From the NCBI RefSeq assembly GCF_016862115.1, contig NZ_BOMI01000092.1, forward strand, positions 1 through 64,000: a DNA stretch of 64,000 nt, read 5' to 3'. The notes beneath the pieces are model-generated. The model ran no database searches. It saw only the letters and a program-made list of their open reading frames with translations, and was not told where the DNA came from. Shown piece by piece: positions 24,461 through 32,414 of this stretch. How positions within the stretch are numbered: the first letter of the stretch is position 1; every line of letters starts with the position of its first letter. Both the position numbers and the translations under genes were made by a program. The stretch is from Paractinoplanes deccanensis (GTDB taxonomy: Bacteria > Actinomycetota > Actinomycetes > Mycobacteriales > Micromonosporaceae).

Positions 24461-25186
24461 TCAGATGATGCCGCCGTTGGCGCGGACCGTCTGGCCGTTG
24501 ACCCAGTGGCCGGCCGGGCTCGCCAGGAAGGCGACGACGCCGGCGATGTCCTCCGGCTGCCCGAGGCGCTCGAGGGGCGGCTGCTTGGCCAGGTGGTCGA
24601 TGGTGGCCTGGTCCTTGCCGTCCAGGAAGAGATCCGTGGCGGTCGGGCCGGGCGCCACGGTGTTGACGGTGATGTTCCGGCCGCGCAGCTCGCGGGCGAG
24701 GATCAGCGTCATGGCCTCGACCGCGCCCTTGCTGGCCGCGTAGCCCGCGTACGCCGGGAACTGCAGGCCGACCACCGAGGTGGAGACGAAGACGATCGCG
24801 CCGCCGTCGCGGACCCGGCGGGCCGCCTCGCGGGCGATCACGAAGCTGCCCCGGATGTTGGTGCGGTGCATGCGGTCGAGGTCGGCCAGGTCGAGGTCGG
24901 CGACGGGCGACAGGAGCATCAGACCGGCCGAGTTGACCACCACGTCGACGCCGCCGAACTCCTTGGCGGCCAGGTCGAACATGCCGGCGACGGCGCCCTC
25001 GTCGGCGACGTCGGCCTGGGCGGCCACCGCGCGGCCGCCGGCCTCGCGCACCAGGGAGACCGTCTCCTCGGCCGCCGACGGCGAGCCCGCGTAGCCGACG
25101 ACGACGTCATGACCGGCGGCGCCGAGGGCGACGGCGACGGACCGGCCGATGCCGCGGGACGCGCCGGTGACAACTGCTACAGCCAT
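24461..25186 (-). CDS. Short-chain dehydrogenase/reductase
   Basis: 241 aa classical SDR: TGASRGIG cofactor loop, NSAG, catalytic Ser in VSTSVVG, and YAASK, with the PG motif VAPGPTATD after it. It is FabG-like and probably NADP(H)-dependent. ATG 25186 with GAGGTGAG upstream is preferred over 25195. It lies downstream of the EamA transporter gene on the same strand. An elaborate set of inverted repeats immediately upstream suggests its own repressor-controlled promoter. Confidence 0.88.
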   Translation of the reverse strand: MAVAVVTGASRGIGRSVAVALGAAGHDVVVGYAGSPSAAEETVSLVREAGGRAVAAQADVADEGAVAGMFDLAAKEFGGVDVVVNSAGLMLLSPVADLDLADLDRMHRTNIRGSFVIAREAARRVRDGGAIVFVSTSVVGLQFPAYAGYAASKGAVEAMTLILARELRGRNITVNTVAPGPTATDLFLDGKDQATIDHLAKQPPLERLGQPEDIAGVVAFLASPAGHWVNGQTVRANGGII

Positions 25187-25210
25187 GAGTCTCACCTCGA
25201 AGCTAGTGCG

Positions 25211-25238
25211 GATACGTCACTCACGTATCGCTGATACG
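25211..25238. promoter_or_regulatory. Nested inverted repeats upstream of SDR
   Basis: GATACGT-5-ACGTATC (25211-25229) is an exact 7-bp-arm repeat. It shares its right arm with a second repeat, CGTATC-3-GATACG (25224-25238). Together they give three half-sites in alternating orientation, 25-50 bases upstream of the SDR start. This is typical of a TetR/MarR-class operator. The site also encodes the last residues and stop of the EamA gene. Confidence 0.6.
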
Positions 25239-26125
25239 GAAACGATAGCACGGTTACGCGATCTGCGTATCGCCGATTTTTGTGAGCCTCCGCCCATGCC
25301 GACGGCCAGGCCGGCCGCCACCAGGCCGATGCCGGCCCAGACCAGCGGGCTCGGCATCGGACCGCCCAGCGCCACCCCGGTCGCCGCCGCCGCGATCGGG
25401 GCGATGCCGGTGAGCAGGCCCGCGCGGGCCGAGCCGAGCGCCGACACGCACGAGTACCAGAGCACGAACGCCATCGCCGTCACCGCGACCGACAGGTAGG
25501 CGCCGGCGAGCAGGTCGTCGGCGTGCAGCCGCGGGGTCTGGGAGGCCGCGGCGAAGACGCCGAAGAGGACCGCCGCCATCCACGTGGAGTGCACGGACAC
25601 GCCGAGCGGGCCGTGCCGCCCGAGCAACGGCACCGCCAGCAGCGTGAAGCCGGCCTCGCAGAGGAACGTGACGAACGCCCACGCCAGGCCGATCCCGTCC
25701 GCGCGGCCGAGACCCTGCACCAGGACGGCGCCGAGGGTCACGACGGCGGCCGCCGCGATGAGGCGTGGCGCGGGCGTGCGCCCCTCCAGCAGCGGCCCGC
25801 CGACCGCCAGCAGCAGCGGCACGCAGGCGACCGCCACGCCGAGCACCGCCGGCTCCGCGTGCCGGGACCCGTGCACCAGCGCCAGGTTGAACACGAACAT
25901 CCCGGTGAGGACGACCCCGCCGAGCCAGAGCCACTCCGCGCCGCGGGGGCGCACCAGCCGCCGCCCGGTGACCCGGGCGTAGAGCACGAGCAGCAGGCAG
26001 GCCACGGCGTACCGCAGCGCCTGCATCCCCATGACGGGAGCGTCGGCGAGCAGGCCGGAGACGGCGACGCTGCCACCGACGAAGACCATTCCAAGGGCCC
26101 CGGACAGGGCGGGCAAAGTTGTCAC
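25217..26125 (-). CDS. EamA/DMT-family transporter
   Basis: 302 aa with about ten membrane helices in two EamA repeats (first repeat ~1-135, second ~150-280), the drug/metabolite transporter fold used for amino-acid or metabolite export. GTG 26125 is the start. The last ~20 residues (from SQKSAIRRSRNRA) are basic and read straight through the operator region of the next gene. They may be an extension not needed for function. It is divergent from a MocR regulator, a common pairing in which the regulator controls the transporter. Confidence 0.85.
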   Translation of the reverse strand: MTTLPALSGALGMVFVGGSVAVSGLLADAPVMGMQALRYAVACLLLVLYARVTGRRLVRPRGAEWLWLGGVVLTGMFVFNLALVHGSRHAEPAVLGVAVACVPLLLAVGGPLLEGRTPAPRLIAAAAVVTLGAVLVQGLGRADGIGLAWAFVTFLCEAGFTLLAVPLLGRHGPLGVSVHSTWMAAVLFGVFAAASQTPRLHADDLLAGAYLSVAVTAMAFVLWYSCVSALGSARAGLLTGIAPIAAAATGVALGGPMPSPLVWAGIGLVAAGLAVGMGGGSQKSAIRRSRNRAIVSVSAIRE

Positions 26126-26148
26126 ACGACCGATGCTCGTCTCGGATA

Positions 26149-26167
26149 TGGTCCGGTTGAAGGACCA
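26149..26167. promoter_or_regulatory. Likely MocR operator (TGGTCC/GGACCA repeats)
   Basis: TGGTCC-7-GGACCA is an inverted repeat between the divergent EamA and MocR starts. A third half-site, GGACCAAT, recurs at 26187-26194 across the MocR start. It thus combines one inverted pair with a direct repeat, as reported for several MocR/GntR-aminotransferase regulators. Autoregulation and transporter control are inferred. Confidence 0.55.
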
Positions 26168-26191
26168 ATCACGGCAGCCCTAGGGGGACCA

Positions 26192-27574
26192 ATGTCCGAC
26201 TTCCTCCAGCTGCGGCCCGCCGAGGCGCCGTCCAAGGGCCTCACTGCCTGGCTCACCGACGCGCTGCGCGCCGCGATCGGCGCCGGCCGGCTCGTGCCCG
26301 GCGCGCGGCTGCCCGCCACCCGGCTGCTCGCCGCCGAGCTGGAGGTCTCCCGCGGCGTGGTCGTCGACGCCTACCAGCGGCTCGTCGACGAGGGCCTGGC
26401 CACCGCGCGCACCGGCGCGGGCACCGTCGTCACGGCCGCGCCGGCGGCCGCCCGGCGCACCACCGACCGCCGCCGCGACCTCGCCGCCCTGCGCCTGCCG
26501 CTGCCCGCGCCCGAGGGCATCGACATCGACCTCTCCCCCGGCGTCCCGGACCTCGCCGCGTTTCCCCGCGCCGCCTGGCTGCGCGCCGAGCGCGCCGTCC
26601 TCGACGAGGTCACCGCGGCCGATCTGGGCTACGGCGACCCGGGCGGCACCCCGCGCCTGCGCGCCGAGCTGGCCGGTTGGCTGGGCCGGGTCCGCGGGGT
26701 GCGCTGCGAGCCCGACGACGTCATCGTGGTGGGCGGCGTGGCGCAGGCGCTCGCCCTGCTCGCGCAGACCCTGCACGCGCACGGCCGCGACGCGGTCGCC
26801 GTGGAGGACCCGGGGTCGCGCGGGGCGCGTGACCAGCTCGCGCATTGGGGCGTACGCCCGGAGGGGGTCCCCGTCGACGAGGAGGGCCTGCGCGTCGACC
26901 GGCTGACCCAGGACGCGGCCGTGCTGACGCCGGCACACCAGTTCCCGACCGGCGTCGTGCTCAGCCCCGCGCGCCGGCGCGCCCTGCTCGCCTGGGAGGG
27001 CCTGGTGATCGAGGACGACTACGACGCCGAGCACCGCTACGACCGGGCGCCCGTCGCCGCGCTGCAGGGCTCCGCGCCCGACCACGTCGCGTACTGCGGC
27101 AGCGTCTCGAAGTCGCTGGCGCCCGGGATGCGGCTGGGCTGGCTGGTGGCGCCCCGGCCGATGCAGGCCGAGCTGCTCACCGCCAAGCACGACAGCGACC
27201 TCGGCAACCCCGCGCTGCCGCAGCTCGTGCTGGCCCGGCTGCTGGCGAGCGGCGACTACGAGCGGCACCTGCGGGCCGTACGGTCACGCCAGCGGCGACG
27301 CCGCGACGCCCTGCTGGCCGGGCTGCGCGCCCATCTGCCGGGGTGCCGGGTCACGGGCGTCGCGGCCGGGTTGCACCTGATGATCATGCTGGACGGCGAG
27401 ACGCCCGACACCGTGCTCGCCGAGCGGGCCGCGCGCGCGGGCGTCCTCGTGCATCCCCTGTCGTGGCATCGGCACCGGCCCGGACCGCCGGGCCTGATCC
27501 TCGGCTACGCCGCGCAGCCGCCCGACCGCCTCGCCGAGGCCGCGAGGCGGCTCGCGGCGGTCATGGGACCGTGA
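26192..27574 (+). CDS. MocR/PdxR-type GntR-aminotransferase regulator
   Basis: 460 aa. Residues ~10-75 are a GntR winged helix (PGARLPATRLLAAELEVSRGVVVDAYQRL). The rest is a fold-type I aminotransferase domain with the DDYDAEHRYD region and the PLP lysine in GSVSKSLAPGMRLGWL. MocR proteins bind DNA through the N-terminus and sense PLP or an amino-acid adduct. ATG 26192 follows TAGGGGGA. It is divergent from the EamA transporter; its 3' end overlaps the convergent DUF3097 gene by 14 bases. Confidence 0.9.
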   Translation: MSDFLQLRPAEAPSKGLTAWLTDALRAAIGAGRLVPGARLPATRLLAAELEVSRGVVVDAYQRLVDEGLATARTGAGTVVTAAPAAARRTTDRRRDLAALRLPLPAPEGIDIDLSPGVPDLAAFPRAAWLRAERAVLDEVTAADLGYGDPGGTPRLRAELAGWLGRVRGVRCEPDDVIVVGGVAQALALLAQTLHAHGRDAVAVEDPGSRGARDQLAHWGVRPEGVPVDEEGLRVDRLTQDAAVLTPAHQFPTGVVLSPARRRALLAWEGLVIEDDYDAEHRYDRAPVAALQGSAPDHVAYCGSVSKSLAPGMRLGWLVAPRPMQAELLTAKHDSDLGNPALPQLVLARLLASGDYERHLRAVRSRQRRRRDALLAGLRAHLPGCRVTGVAAGLHLMIMLDGETPDTVLAERAARAGVLVHPLSWHRHRPGPPGLILGYAAQPPDRLAEAARRLAAVMGP

Positions 27575-28358
27575 CGAAGTCGATCAACCGCTCCATCGAG
27601 TTGATCAGCGGCGTCTCGACGTCCCTGTAGCTGCTCACCGAGCGCAGGATCCGCCGCCACATGTCGGCCGGCTCGCGCACGCCCACGGCCTCGCAGATGC
27701 CCTCCTTCCAGGGCCGGCCGGGCGGGATCACCGGCCACTTCGACAGGCCCACCCGCTCGGGCTTGACCGCCTGCCAGATGTCGACGTACGGGTGCCCGGT
27801 CACCATCACGTTCGGGTCGGTGACCGACGCCACGATCCGGCTCTCCTTCGAGCCCGCCACCAGGTGGTCGACCAGCACCCCGAGCCGGCGCCGCGAGCCG
27901 GGCCGGAAGTCGCGCACCGCGGCGGCCAGGTCGTCGATGCCGTCGAGCGGCTCCACCACGATGCCCTCGATGCGCAGGTCGTCGCCCCAGATGCGCTCCA
28001 CCAGCGCGGCGTCGTGGATGCCCTCCACCCAGATGCGGCTCGCCTTGGCCACCTGGGCGGGCACGTTGTCGACGGCGATCGAGCCCGACGCGGTGATCCG
28101 CCGCTGGGCCTGCGCCGGGGCGGCGGGCTTGCGCAGGGTCACCGTCTCGCCGTCGAGCAGGAACGCGGCCGGCGCCAGCGGGAAGTTGCGCCGCTTGCCG
28201 AACCGGTCCTCGAGCACCACCGCGCCGAGCTCGAAGCCGACCACCGCGCCGCAGAAGCCGGACTCCGCGTCCTCGACCACCAGGTCCCGCTCGGCGTCCA
28301 CCTCGGGCACCGTCCGGCGCTTGCGCCAGTTGCCCTTCAGCACGTCCTCCCCATACAT
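27561..28358 (-). CDS. DUF3097 protein with TOPRIM-like motifs
   Basis: 265 aa, a conserved actinobacterial protein (DUF3097) of unknown function. By eye, residues ~100-170 resemble a TOPRIM domain: WVEGIHDAALVE matches the first motif with its catalytic Glu, as in DnaG and RNase M5, and LGVLVDHLVAGSKESRI sits where D-x-D-x-A/PG would be, keeping one Asp and AG-K. The N-terminal ~80 residues are a beta-rich domain. ATG 28358 is chosen as the family start (MYGEDVLKGNWRKR). It is divergent from the gene at 28448. Confidence 0.75.
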   Translation of the reverse strand: MYGEDVLKGNWRKRRTVPEVDAERDLVVEDAESGFCGAVVGFELGAVVLEDRFGKRRNFPLAPAAFLLDGETVTLRKPAAPAQAQRRITASGSIAVDNVPAQVAKASRIWVEGIHDAALVERIWGDDLRIEGIVVEPLDGIDDLAAAVRDFRPGSRRRLGVLVDHLVAGSKESRIVASVTDPNVMVTGHPYVDIWQAVKPERVGLSKWPVIPPGRPWKEGICEAVGVREPADMWRRILRSVSSYRDVETPLINSMERLIDFVTVP

Positions 28359-28447
28359 GCAAGGCACCGTAACCCGTGCGTTGGGACACGCCACTTATGA
28401 CTCTCCGGCCGAGACAACCTTCCCGGTGGGCACGTACCCTTGCTCGC

Positions 28448-29230
28448 ATGTCCCCCGCAGCTGATGCGGCCACCCGCACCGCGCGGCGCTCCACCCGGTT
28501 CGTGTCCTGGGTCCGCGCCTGGCGTGCCGGGCTCGTGCCATTCGACGAGCTGGCCGACGAGATCGCCCGCGACGAGGAGCACCTCGTCGCCGACGCGCCC
28601 GGCACGTGGACCGACGTCCCGCTGCCGCAGGGCCTGCCGGCCTTCGCCAAGGTGCACCCCGACGACATCCGGCTGGTGCTGCCCGCGCCCGGCGACCCGC
28701 GCGGCCTGCCCGGCCCCGGCGAGCTGACCGGCGCCGCGATGCTCGCCGGCGAGGCCGTGATGACGCCGGAGTTCGGCGTGGTGCCCGAGGTCCGCCGGCA
28801 CGTCTCCGGCTCGGGGGTCGAGTTCGAGACGGTGATCTGGCGCTACTTCCCGGTCGCCGACTACCGCCCGGTCTTCCAGATGGGCGCCGCCGAGGCCGAG
28901 GGCGAGCTGACCCTCGCGCTGAGCGAGGCGACCGCCCAGCTCACCAAGCTCGACGTGGCCCAGTGGAAACCCGAGCTGGCCGGCGCTCTCCAGGCGCTGC
29001 GCCGCCCGGAGAGCACGGCCACCCTGCCGCCCGGCTTCGACCCGCGGGCCCGGCGGCTCTTCGCCCGGGCGAGCGTGCTCGACCAGGTCCTCGCGCTCGC
29101 CGAGACGAGCGCCCCCGGCGGCGCGGTCAACGGCTTCGAGGCGCAGCAGCGCGACGCGGCGCTGAGGCCGCTGACCACCGCGTGCCGGCAGGCGCTGGTC
29201 GCCGCCTGCAACTCCCCGCTGCATGCCTGA
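28448..29230 (+). CDS. Conserved actinobacterial protein of unknown function
   Basis: 260 aa, soluble and alpha/beta. I do not recognise a named domain. Notable stretches are FVSWVRAWRAGLVPFDELADEI near the N-terminus, LPQGLPAFAKVHPDDIRLVLPAPGDP, and a helical C-terminus. No signal peptide or membrane segment is seen. ATG 28448 is chosen over an upstream frame that runs through the promoter. Its stop overlaps the start of the Nudix gene (ATGCCTGA), so the two are probably co-translated. Confidence 0.65.
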   Translation: MSPAADAATRTARRSTRFVSWVRAWRAGLVPFDELADEIARDEEHLVADAPGTWTDVPLPQGLPAFAKVHPDDIRLVLPAPGDPRGLPGPGELTGAAMLAGEAVMTPEFGVVPEVRRHVSGSGVEFETVIWRYFPVADYRPVFQMGAAEAEGELTLALSEATAQLTKLDVAQWKPELAGALQALRRPESTATLPPGFDPRARRLFARASVLDQVLALAETSAPGGAVNGFEAQQRDAALRPLTTACRQALVAACNSPLHA

Positions 29231-29714
29231 CCTCTTCGCCCACTGCACGTTCTGCGGGGCCCGTTTCGGCCCCGCCCGCGGGTGGCCGCGCACCTGCGGC
29301 GCCTGCGGCGAGACCACCTATCGCAACCCCGCCCCGGTGGGCGTCGCGGTGCAGCCGGTCGGCGGCGGCCTGCTGACGGTCCGGCGCGCCGTGCCCCCGG
29401 CCGTCGGCAAGCTCGCGCTGCCCGGCGGCTTCATCGACCACGGCGAGAGATGGCAGGACGCGGTCGTCCGCGAGCTCTTCGAGGAGACGGCCCTCCGCAG
29501 AGATCCCGGGGACGTGCGCCTTTACGACACGATCAGCGCCCCCGACGGCACCCTGCTCGTCTTCGGCCTCCTGACCGCCCTCGCCCACGTGTCCGACGTG
29601 CCCCTCTCGGAGCCGAACGACGAGTCGCTGGGCTGGCAGGTCATCCCCGGCCCCACCGAGCTGGCGTTCAGCCTGCACACCGCCGTCGCGGCCCGGTGGT
29701 TCGCCTCGCGCTAG
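29223..29714 (+). CDS. Nudix hydrolase with zinc ribbon
   Basis: 163 aa. A zinc ribbon of two cysteine pairs (CTFCG at ~8 and CGACG at ~26) precedes a complete Nudix box: G-x5-E-x7-R-E-x2-E-E, from GGFIDHGERW to RELFEETA. This ribbon-Nudix order occurs in NudC-like and ADP-ribose/NAD(H) pyrophosphatases. It acts on a nucleoside diphosphate linked to another group; the substrate is unknown. It starts within the end of the preceding gene. The last 47 bases overlap a convergent small gene. Confidence 0.85.
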   Translation: MPDLFAHCTFCGARFGPARGWPRTCGACGETTYRNPAPVGVAVQPVGGGLLTVRRAVPPAVGKLALPGGFIDHGERWQDAVVRELFEETALRRDPGDVRLYDTISAPDGTLLVFGLLTALAHVSDVPLSEPNDESLGWQVIPGPTELAFSLHTAVAARWFASR

Positions 29715-30030
29715 GCACGCAGCAGGTCGGCGGCTCCAGGTTGTGCACCGACACGGGGCTCGGCAGCCCCCGTTCGGCGATGACGCGGGCGACCGTGGTG
29801 GGCCGCTCCTCGCCCGCCGCGTCGAGCGCGAAGTCGTCCAGCTCGTCGCGGATCGCGGCGGCCACACACTTCCGGTCGACCGGGTTGAGGTCGGGCGAGA
29901 GCACGATGCGGGTCAGCACGTCGGCGCGCACCTGCTCGAACCGCTCCGTCTGGCCGAGCACGCGCGCCTCCATGGCCTGCCCGACGAGGGCGTCCCACTC
30001 CGGGAAGCGCCAGTCGTCGCGTTCGGTCAT
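29668..30030 (-). CDS. Small hypothetical protein
   Basis: 120 aa. Residues ~1-95 are acidic and helical (DDWRFPEWDALVGQAMEARVLGQTERF, then NPVDRKCVAAAIRDELDDF). The last ~25 residues are basic and lie antisense to the Nudix gene end, so the true C-terminus may be of little importance. Its ATG overlaps the stop of the preceding 52-aa ORF (ATGA). No known domain. It is the third gene of a small operon headed by a decayed gene. Confidence 0.55.
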   Translation of the reverse strand: MTERDDWRFPEWDALVGQAMEARVLGQTERFEQVRADVLTRIVLSPDLNPVDRKCVAAAIRDELDDFALDAAGEERPTTVARVIAERGLPSPVSVHNLEPPTCCVPSARRTTGPRRRCAG

Positions 30031-30185
30031 CGTCTCGCCCCGCAGCACCAGATGGTCGAGGGCCGGGCCGCCCCCACCAGGTGCCCCTTGTCGACGGTGA
30101 GACCGTCCTCGGTGGTCAGCGCGCCCAGCAGCTCGGCCACCGAGGACCACCAGTCCCTGACGCGGTTCCACAGCGCGGTTGTCAT
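30027..30185 (-). CDS. 52-aa small hypothetical protein
   Basis: Found by reading the gap. It begins at ATG 30185 with GAGGAGG just upstream and ends in an ATGA overlap with the next gene. The sequence is amphipathic (MTTALWNRVRDWWSSVAELL), then TVDKGHLVGAARPS and a CC pair. It is co-directional with and translationally linked to both neighbours. Function unknown. Confidence 0.5.
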   Translation of the reverse strand: MTTALWNRVRDWWSSVAELLGALTTEDGLTVDKGHLVGAARPSTIWCCGARR

Positions 30186-30911
30186 CCGGCCTCCTCGGAG
30201 AGAAAGAGATTCACGTGTACGGCGACCTCGCGGCCCTGCTCGGGACGGCCGGTGTGGCGGCCGTAGCGGACGATCTCGGCCCCCTGACATCGGCGACGGC
30301 CACGCGCACGTGACTCGGCACCCGGCGGGCACCGGCGCTCGGCGGTCTCCCGGCCGGGCTCGACGACCGCGCCCAGGTCCACTGCCACGCGTCGGGCCAA
30401 CCGGAGGCCGCGGCGATCTCGCCCTCCCAGTCGGCCTGCTCGTGCTCGACGGGCACGAAAAGGCGGCCGTGCCGAGGCGTCCTCCGCCGGTGTCCGAGGG
30501 GCTCGTCGAAGGTCAGCTCCTCGCCCGGCCGCCGGCCGCGCGGCGTCGCCGACCACCGGTCCCCCCGGAGCAGGAAGACCCAGCGCCGGACCCGCTCCGC
30601 ACAGGAACGTAGGCGCTCCGGCGGGATGACCGCCGGAACAGGCGACGCAGGAAGACCACCCGCCGGTCCGCGCGGCGGCAGTCGTCGTAGACGGCGCCGG
30701 AGTCGCGATCGACGGCCAGAGCCGACACGTGGTCGCGGCAGCGGGCCAGCGGGGGCCGCAGGACGGCGGCGAGGGCGGCGATCTGCGTGCTGTAGCGGCC
30801 GAGCGCGTCGACCTCGGCGGCCGAGGCGAGCCAGCGGTCGAGCTCCGCGGCGAAGCGGTCGACCTCGTCGACGGACTCGGCAACCCTGGACAGGTTCCGC
30901 GGCCTTGCCAC
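30182..30911 (-). pseudogene. Frameshifted gene, about 240 codons
   Basis: No single frame explains this stretch, yet good codon usage moves between frames. From GTG 30911, one frame reads MARPRNLSRVAESVDEVDRF to VVFLRRLFRR (to about 30630). A second then reads VIPPERLRSCAERVRRWVF to EHEQADWEGEIAAASGWPDAW (to about 30375). A third reads VDLGAVVEPGRETAERR, then VPSHVRVAVADVRG (frame two again), then VRYGRHTGRPEQGREVAVHV and NLFLSEEAG to the stop at 30182. That stop overlaps the next start (ATGA). At least two and probably four indels are needed. Either a decaying gene or sequencing errors. Confidence 0.55.
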
Positions 30912-30954
30912 GCCATCACGGTGGGAGCGGCCGGAGGCGCGCGCACTATCGGAT

Positions 30955-32250
30955 CTAGGACCTGCCCGGCGCCAGATCGAGCAGGGTGTCGTCGATGTGC
31001 GGCGGGGTCTTCACGCGCAGCGCGATCAGGGCGGCGGCCACGCAGGACGCCGCGCCGGCCAGCAGGGCGAGGCGCGGGCCACCGAGGCCGCTGAGCCAGC
31101 CGGTGATCACGCTGCCGATCGGGGTGGTGCCGATGTAGACGAAGACCCAGAGGGCGACGATCCGGCCGCGGTACTCCGGGGCGGTGTGCAGCTGGATCGT
31201 GGTCGAGGCGAGCGTGGTGAAGGCGAACCCGGCCGCACCGGTGATCAGCAGGGTGACGGTCGCGGTGGCGGGGTTCGGGGCGGCGGCGGTCGCGGCGAGG
31301 CCGGCGCCGAAGGCGAGCGCGGTGACGATCAGGTACTGGCGCCTCGGGTGCTTGACCAGGCCGACGCCGAGCGACCCGGCGATCGAGCCGACGCTGAGCA
31401 TCGTGGACAGCAGGCCGTACGTGCCGCCGTCGCCGTGGAAGGTCTGCTCGGCGAGCACCGGGAGCACCACCGAGAAGTTGAACGCGAGCAGGCCCACCAG
31501 CGACATCATCGTCAGGGGCAGCCACACCTGCTGGCGCGTGCGGGCGTACCGGATCGCGTCGGCGACCCCGGTGGCCTTGGCGCGGGCCCGGCGGGGACCG
31601 CCGAGCGGACGGATCAGCAGCAGCGCGGCGATGACGGCCAGGTAGGACACCGCGTTCACCAGGAAGCACGGCGTGATGCCGACCGCGACGATGAGCACGC
31701 CGGCCAGGGCGGGGCCGACCACCCGGGCGCTGTTCATCACGACGCCGTTGAGGCTGACCGCGCTGGCCAGGTCGTCCGGCGGCACGAGCGACGAGACGAA
31801 GGCCTGCCGGGCCGGCGAGTCCACGATGCCGACGACGCCGCCGGCGACGCTGATCGCGATGACCAGCGGCACCCCGGCGTGCCCGGAGACCGCGGCGATC
31901 CACAGGGCCAGCGCCAGCACGCCGTAGATCGCCTGCGTGACGATCAGGAGCCGGCGCAGGTCGAACCGGTCGGCGACGCTGCCGCCCCACGGCCCGAACA
32001 GCAGCGACGGCAGGCCGCCGACCGCGAGCACGAGGCCGAGCGCCGACGCGGAGCCGGTCAACTGGAGGACGAGCCAGCCGATCGCGGTCTGCTGCACGAA
32101 GGTGCCGCTCGCCGAGGCGATCTGCCCGCCGAAGTACCAGCGGAAGGGCACCGACCGCAGGGCCCGGAACCCGTTGCGGCCGCTCTTGCCGGCCGGCGCG
32201 GCGACGGTCGGCGCCGCCTCCGGGACGACCGTGAGCCCGTCTCTATCCAT
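30955..32250 (-). CDS. MFS exporter (EntS/MFS_3 group)
   Basis: About 431 aa, 12 membrane helices. It has the MFS_3 features: FRWYFGGQIASASGTFVQQTAIGWLV at the first helix, GGSVADRFDLRRLLI (motif A) after helix 2, and NGVVMNSARVVGPALAG in helix 5. This group exports siderophores and drugs (EntS-like) by proton antiport. ATG 32250 is used; a GTG two codons upstream is equally possible. No regulator is adjacent, and the neighbouring genes give no hint of the substrate. Confidence 0.85.
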   Translation of the reverse strand: MDRDGLTVVPEAAPTVAAPAGKSGRNGFRALRSVPFRWYFGGQIASASGTFVQQTAIGWLVLQLTGSASALGLVLAVGGLPSLLFGPWGGSVADRFDLRRLLIVTQAIYGVLALALWIAAVSGHAGVPLVIAISVAGGVVGIVDSPARQAFVSSLVPPDDLASAVSLNGVVMNSARVVGPALAGVLIVAVGITPCFLVNAVSYLAVIAALLLIRPLGGPRRARAKATGVADAIRYARTRQQVWLPLTMMSLVGLLAFNFSVVLPVLAEQTFHGDGGTYGLLSTMLSVGSIAGSLGVGLVKHPRRQYLIVTALAFGAGLAATAAAPNPATATVTLLITGAAGFAFTTLASTTIQLHTAPEYRGRIVALWVFVYIGTTPIGSVITGWLSGLGGPRLALLAGAASCVAAALIALRVKTPPHIDDTLLDLAPGRS

Positions 32251-32414
32251 GATCACGACGTTGCCAGCGACGGCATCGGCCTGCCATCGGAGAGCGCCCG
32301 TCCGTGACGGAGGACTCAGTGGCGCATTGACAGTGATTCGTACGTTCGTCTATGGCGCGCCGGACGCCGATGGACCACCCTAGGTTGCTGACTTTTCATA
32401 CGGGGGAGATGTAC

